This document shows positions 60,470 through 64,000 of a stretch of DNA of 64,000 nt, piece after piece. The DNA is from Euptelea pleiosperma (lineage: Eukaryota > Streptophyta > Magnoliopsida > Ranunculales > Eupteleaceae). Every line of letters starts with the position of its first letter. Within the stretch, counting starts at the first letter, position 1. A program made the translations under genes and the position numbers. Location: positions 12,508,829 through 12,572,828 of the forward strand of contig CM068540.1 in NCBI GenBank assembly GCA_035048495.1. Direction: 5' to 3'. Below the pieces are notes generated by a model. It saw only the letters and a program-made list of their open reading frames with translations, had not been told where the DNA came from and did not search any database.

Positions 60470-62646
60470 GTCATGTTATTTCTGGGGAGGGAATTTCAGT
60501 TGATCCGTCGAAGGTTGAAGTAGTGTTGAACTGGGACCCGCCGAGTAGTGTTACTGAAATTCGAAGTTTCCTGGGTTTGGCGGGCTACTATCGGAGGTTC
60601 ATTGATGGATTCTCCAGCATTGCTACCCCATTAACACGCCTCACACGAAAGGGTGTAAAGTTCGAGTGGGACAAGAAGTGTTCTTCTGCCTTTGAAGAGC
60701 TGAAGACTCGTCTAACTACTTCACCTGTTCTGATAATTCCGTCTGATGAGGGGGGCTTTGTCATTTACAATGATGCATCATTGAAGGGACTAGGTTGTGT
60801 CTTAATGCAGAATGGGAAGGTGATCGCTTATGCTTCGAGACAATTGAAGATTCATGAGCAAAATTACCCTACCCACGACCTTGAGCTTGCAGCAGTTGTC
60901 TTTGCGCTCAAGATTTGGTGTCATTACCTCTACGGCGAGAAGTTCAAGCTTTACTCTGATCACAAGAGCTTGAAATACATTTTCACTCAGAGGGAGCTGA
61001 ACATGAGGCAGAGACGATGGATGGAGTTCCTGAAGGACTATGACTTCACTCTCCAGTACCACCCAGGCAAGGCCAATGTCGTGGCAGATGCACTGAGCCG
61101 AAAACAGAGTGGGACTATATTTTGCCTTTTGGGCTAGGAGGTAGAATGGCCGGATGCTGAAGGGGACCGTGAACCTCAGATTTTGACACAGTACCCCAAG
61201 ATCCTTGTCTCACACTTGGTGGTCGAACCCTCTTTGGTTAGAAGGATTATAGAGGCACAGCATGGGAAGGGAGGGTCTGATGCCGTCCGCCATACTATCT
61301 CGAAGGAGGAGTGGACTTTGCACTCAGATGGCAGTCTAAGGTACCATGAGAGATTGTGGGTACCTGAAGACAATGATGACCTGAAACGGGACATTCTCGA
61401 TGAGGCTCACTGTACTCGTTACACAATACATCCAGGCAGCTCTAAGATGTACCAAGACTTACGTAGGCAGTTTTGGTGGAATAACATGAAGAGGGAGATT
61501 GCTCAATATGTGTCGAGATGCCTAACATGTTAGCAGATCAAGGTAGAGCATCAGAAACCAGGAGGCACCCTGCAGCCCCTACTTATCCCAGAGTGGAAGT
61601 GGGATAATGTGTCAATGGATTTTGTGATGGGTCTACCTAAGACTATCAAAAACCATGACTCCATTTGGGTAATCATGGACAGATTGATGAAGTCTATTCA
61701 TTTCTTGGATGTCAGAGCCAATCACAGTGTCGATGATCTGAGCAGATTGTACGACAAAGAGATTGTCAAACTACACGGTATCCTAGTCTCCATTGTGTCT
61801 GATAGAGATACGAAGTTCTGGAAGAGTTTTCAGAGTGCCTTCGGGACAAAGTTGAATTTTAGTTCAGCTTTTCACCCTCAAACAAACGGGCAGACAGAGC
61901 GAGTGAATCAAATCTTGGAAGATTTACTCAGAGCTTATATAATGGACTTCAAGGGCAGTTGGGAGGATCACTTGCCGCTTGTGGAGTTCGCATACAATAA
62001 TAGCCATCAGTCGAGCATCGGCATGGCACCCTATGAGGCTCTGTACGGAAGGCCTTGTAGATCTCCAGTGTGCTGGGCAGAGGTTGGAGAGAGAAGCTTG
62101 CTTGGTCCTGAGGTGGTGCAGGAGACCACTGAGAAGATTGGGATCATTCGAGAACGTCTCCTTGCGGCATAGAGTCGGCAGAAGTCTTATGCTAATCTGC
62201 ATCGCCGTAAGCTTGAGTTCTCCATCGGCGACCATGTCTTCTTGAAGGTATCGCCAGTCAGAGGAGTGATGAGGTTCGGCAAGAAAGGGAAGCTAGCACC
62301 GAGGTTCATTGGACCTTTCTTGGTCCTTAATAGGATTGGTGAGGTTGCTTATCGCTTAGCTTTGCCTACTCAGTTGGCCGGAGTTCATGACGTCTTCCAT
62401 GTCTTGATGCTTCACAAGTATGAGCCGAATCCATCTCACGTGCTTGATTGGAAGTCTTTAGAACTCCAAGAAGATGTTTCATATGTTGAACAACCTGTCT
62501 GTATCCTCGCCACGAAAGAACAAGTGTTGCGCACTAAAGTGATCCCCTTAGTGAAGGTGTTGTGGCAACACCACAACATTGAGGATGCCTTTTGGGAACT
62601 AGAGGCTGACGTCAGAGAGAAGTATCCACATTTGTTCTTGGATTAG
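60470..62646 (+). pseudogene. Ty3/gypsy chromovirus (Tekay/Del-type) pol, 5'-truncated and interrupted
   Basis: Starts inside the RT GHVIS motif, its first bases lost to the old-LTR insertion. In order: RT C-terminus ([25 protein letters not shown]); RNase H with acidic residues at 60772 (YNDAS), 60883 (DLELAA), 60958 (YSDHKSL) and 61087 (VADALSR); integrase HHCC zinc region (AHCTRYTIH ... CLTC, ending 61530); integrase core with acidic residues at 61618 (MDFVMGLP), 61801 (SDRD) and 61897 (QTERVN); GPY/F-like RFIGPFLVLNRIGEVAYRL; and a C-terminal chromodomain-like part (KVIPLVKVLW, FWELEADV). One frame throughout, stopped by TAG at 61135, 61531 and 62170. The second Asp to Glu spacing is 31 residues rather than the family's 35, so four residues are deleted after SDRD. 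Non-functional. Confidence 0.95.
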
Positions 62647-62691
62647 GCATGTTTAATTTCGAGGACGAAATTCCTTATAAGGAGGGTGGGA
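62647..62691 (+). other. 3' untranslated stretch and polypurine tract of the Tekay element
   Basis: After the terminal TAG comes TTTCGAGGACGAAATTCC, a phrase common before the PPT in this clade, then AAGGAGGGTGGGA (62679-62691), purine-rich except one T, abutting the LTR start. Confidence 0.85.
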
Positions 62692-62950
62692 TGTAATGAC
62701 CCTATTTCTAGCAATATTATAGTAGACATTTTATAATACTTTGAACATTATATGTATGCCATTTTAAAGGTCTCAACAATAGCTTTCTATCGGTATCAAG
62801 TTTGTCCAAATCGGACGTGCGAGTCAAAAGTTATTGTGTTTAGTTCTGGGCAACATTTTAAGTTTTTATTAAAATTTGAAAAAAAAAGATAATTTTCAAA
62901 ATTATAGTCCCACATCGGATAGGAATGAAAAGTTCTGAGTTTTCATCCTC

Positions 62951-62958
62951 TATAAATA
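62951..62958 (+). promoter_or_regulatory. TATA box of Tekay 3' LTR
   Basis: TATAAATA about 260 bases into the LTR, preceded by CATCCTC and followed by GAAGACCATGCC, a normal U3/R arrangement. Confidence 0.7.
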
Positions 62959-63779
62959 GAAGACCATGCCTTAAGAAAATTACATCAATTTGGGTATTTG
63001 CATTCTAACCCCTGAGGTAAGAATATTTGTAAAAAAATCCCTCAACTAGAAGAAATTCTAGAAAATTCCCAGGAATTCCTGAAAATATTCAGGAGGTCCT
63101 TTGAAAAGTTTTTTGTGGGGCCTACTGCCTCGAGATACGCGCTACCTCGAGATTCGCATCGTACGAGGTTCAAAGATTTGGAATTCTAGCGTATTCACTT
63201 GTAAGTACATAGTTATTTATTTTATGCCTTTATTTATTTAATTATTTATTTAATTGATTAATTATTATTTATTTATAAATATTATTTTTATTTATTTATT
63301 TATTTTTTGAAATAGTAGAAAATTCACAGAATATTGTAAAAAAATTCTAAAAAATTCTATTATTTTTGGGGAAAATGTCTGAAAATGTTATTCTTGTTAT
63401 CTATTAAATTTTAGCAAGGAAAAATCCCAATTTTTGTATTTTCCACATAAAATGTGTAAATGCATTGATAATTTCTTGGAATCTTAAAAGCATGAAATTA
63501 TGATAAATGAGGACATGTGTAATCTATTTAGTTGGATGAAGTCATGCTCAAATTCATTTAAAATGAGATATATGCATTTTTCATCCGTTTTATGTATTCA
63601 CTTTCTAAGATATTAATAAGGCTTAAATGTTCTTATTTTTAGTTTCAAAAAGGCAAAAATATGAATGTTATGCATGTAAAGATCTTTCTACAAACATTAT
63701 TATTTTATGTATATAAATACGATTAAGGACATGAATAAGAACGTGATTGGGAATGTCAAATATCAGATTAGTTGGAATT

Positions 63780-63935
63780 AGGCGTTGTCTCATTTCTTTC
63801 AGACCCCTTGGGGTTTTAGTCCCCTAAAGCATCAGGCGTTGTCTTATTTCCTTAAGACCCCTTGGGGTTCCAGTCCCCTAAAGAAGAGGCGTTGTCTCAT
63901 TCATGAGACCCCTCGGGTATTTATACCTAAAAGAA
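63780..63935 (+). repeat. 53-54-bp tandem repeat in Tekay LTR, 3 units
   Basis: AGGCGTTGTCTCATT recurs at 63780, 63834 and 63887, each followed by GAGACCCC/AGACCCCTTGGGG and a closing TCCCCTAAA-type phrase. The third unit is more diverged. Confidence 0.85.
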
Positions 63936-64000
63936 AATTAGGGAATCCGGAGAGAGGATACCTAATAAACAATTAGTGTGCACATTAGGGAGTTTACTTG

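Larger units (their letters stand above)
62692..64000 (+). repeat. 3' LTR of the Tekay element (runs off the window)
   Basis: Begins TGTAATGACCC directly after the PPT. Contains GTCCCACATCGGATAGG near 62908, TATAAATA at 62951 and a very AT-rich stretch from 63200 to 63780. No LTR end (such as a GTGACA terminus) is visible before 64000, so the LTR exceeds 1.3 kb. No open frame of interest; the 63-codon frame at 63785 is repeat translation. Confidence 0.9.

Noticed and set aside
1..64000. Host genes, rRNA, tRNA or organellar insertions
   Set aside because: No conserved motif, tRNA fold or rRNA signature was recognised on either strand; everything legible is retroelement DNA.

Overview
The window is plant nuclear DNA built almost entirely of nested LTR retrotransposons. 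The plant assignment rests on a Ty3/gypsy chromovirus polyprotein of the Tekay/Del type, AACCCTAA-type leaders, very long LTRs and the absence of any host gene, rRNA or tRNA. I cannot name the species. I see no intact cellular gene. The many short open frames of 60-149 codons are repeat-derived and are not annotated as genes.

Bases 1-57688 are a head-to-tail array with a period of about 12.02-12.03 kb: one partial and four complete copies, nearly identical. I read it as a tandem LTR retrotransposon on the minus strand, of the form ...INT-LTR-INT-LTR-INT-LTR-INT-LTR-INT-LTR. Each LTR is about 4.2 kb and begins TGATATTCGC and ends ATTTCA in the minus sense. Two bases beyond its 3' end is a tRNA-Asp-like primer-binding site, and a G-rich PPT-like motif abuts its 5' end. 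The internal domain (about 7.8 kb) has no recognisable gag or pol, so this is a large non-autonomous element (LARD). Inside every internal domain lies the same 3.8 kb plus-strand solo LTR of another family (TGTAATACCCC...GGGGCGTGACA), flanked by the 5-bp target duplication CGCGG. It therefore arrived before the array was amplified.

The array stops at 57688, exactly at an LTR terminus. From 57689 to 60469 follows an older, shorter, diverged LTR of the same family in the opposite orientation. It resumes about 34 bases into that LTR, so the array appears to have inserted into it. The resulting inverted arrangement looks like an imperfect giant palindrome. The old LTR ends with CA at 60469, in the middle of the GHVIS motif of a Tekay-type reverse transcriptase. 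The rest of that pol (RT C-terminus, RNase H, integrase, chromodomain) runs to 62646 in one frame broken by three TAG stops, followed by a PPT and a 3' LTR from 62692 that leaves the window.

The relative order of events is: Tekay element, then insertion of the old element into its RT, then insertion of the new element into the old LTR, solo-LTR formation inside the new element, and finally amplification to at least five 12-kb copies. Single-base variants show an alternating A/B pattern among copies (copies 3 and 5 alike, 2 and 4 alike), suggesting a 24-kb higher-order repeat. A stretch of about 11 kb (27.9-38.95 kb) is dense in single-base indels and looks like poorly polished assembly, so exact copy number should be treated with caution.
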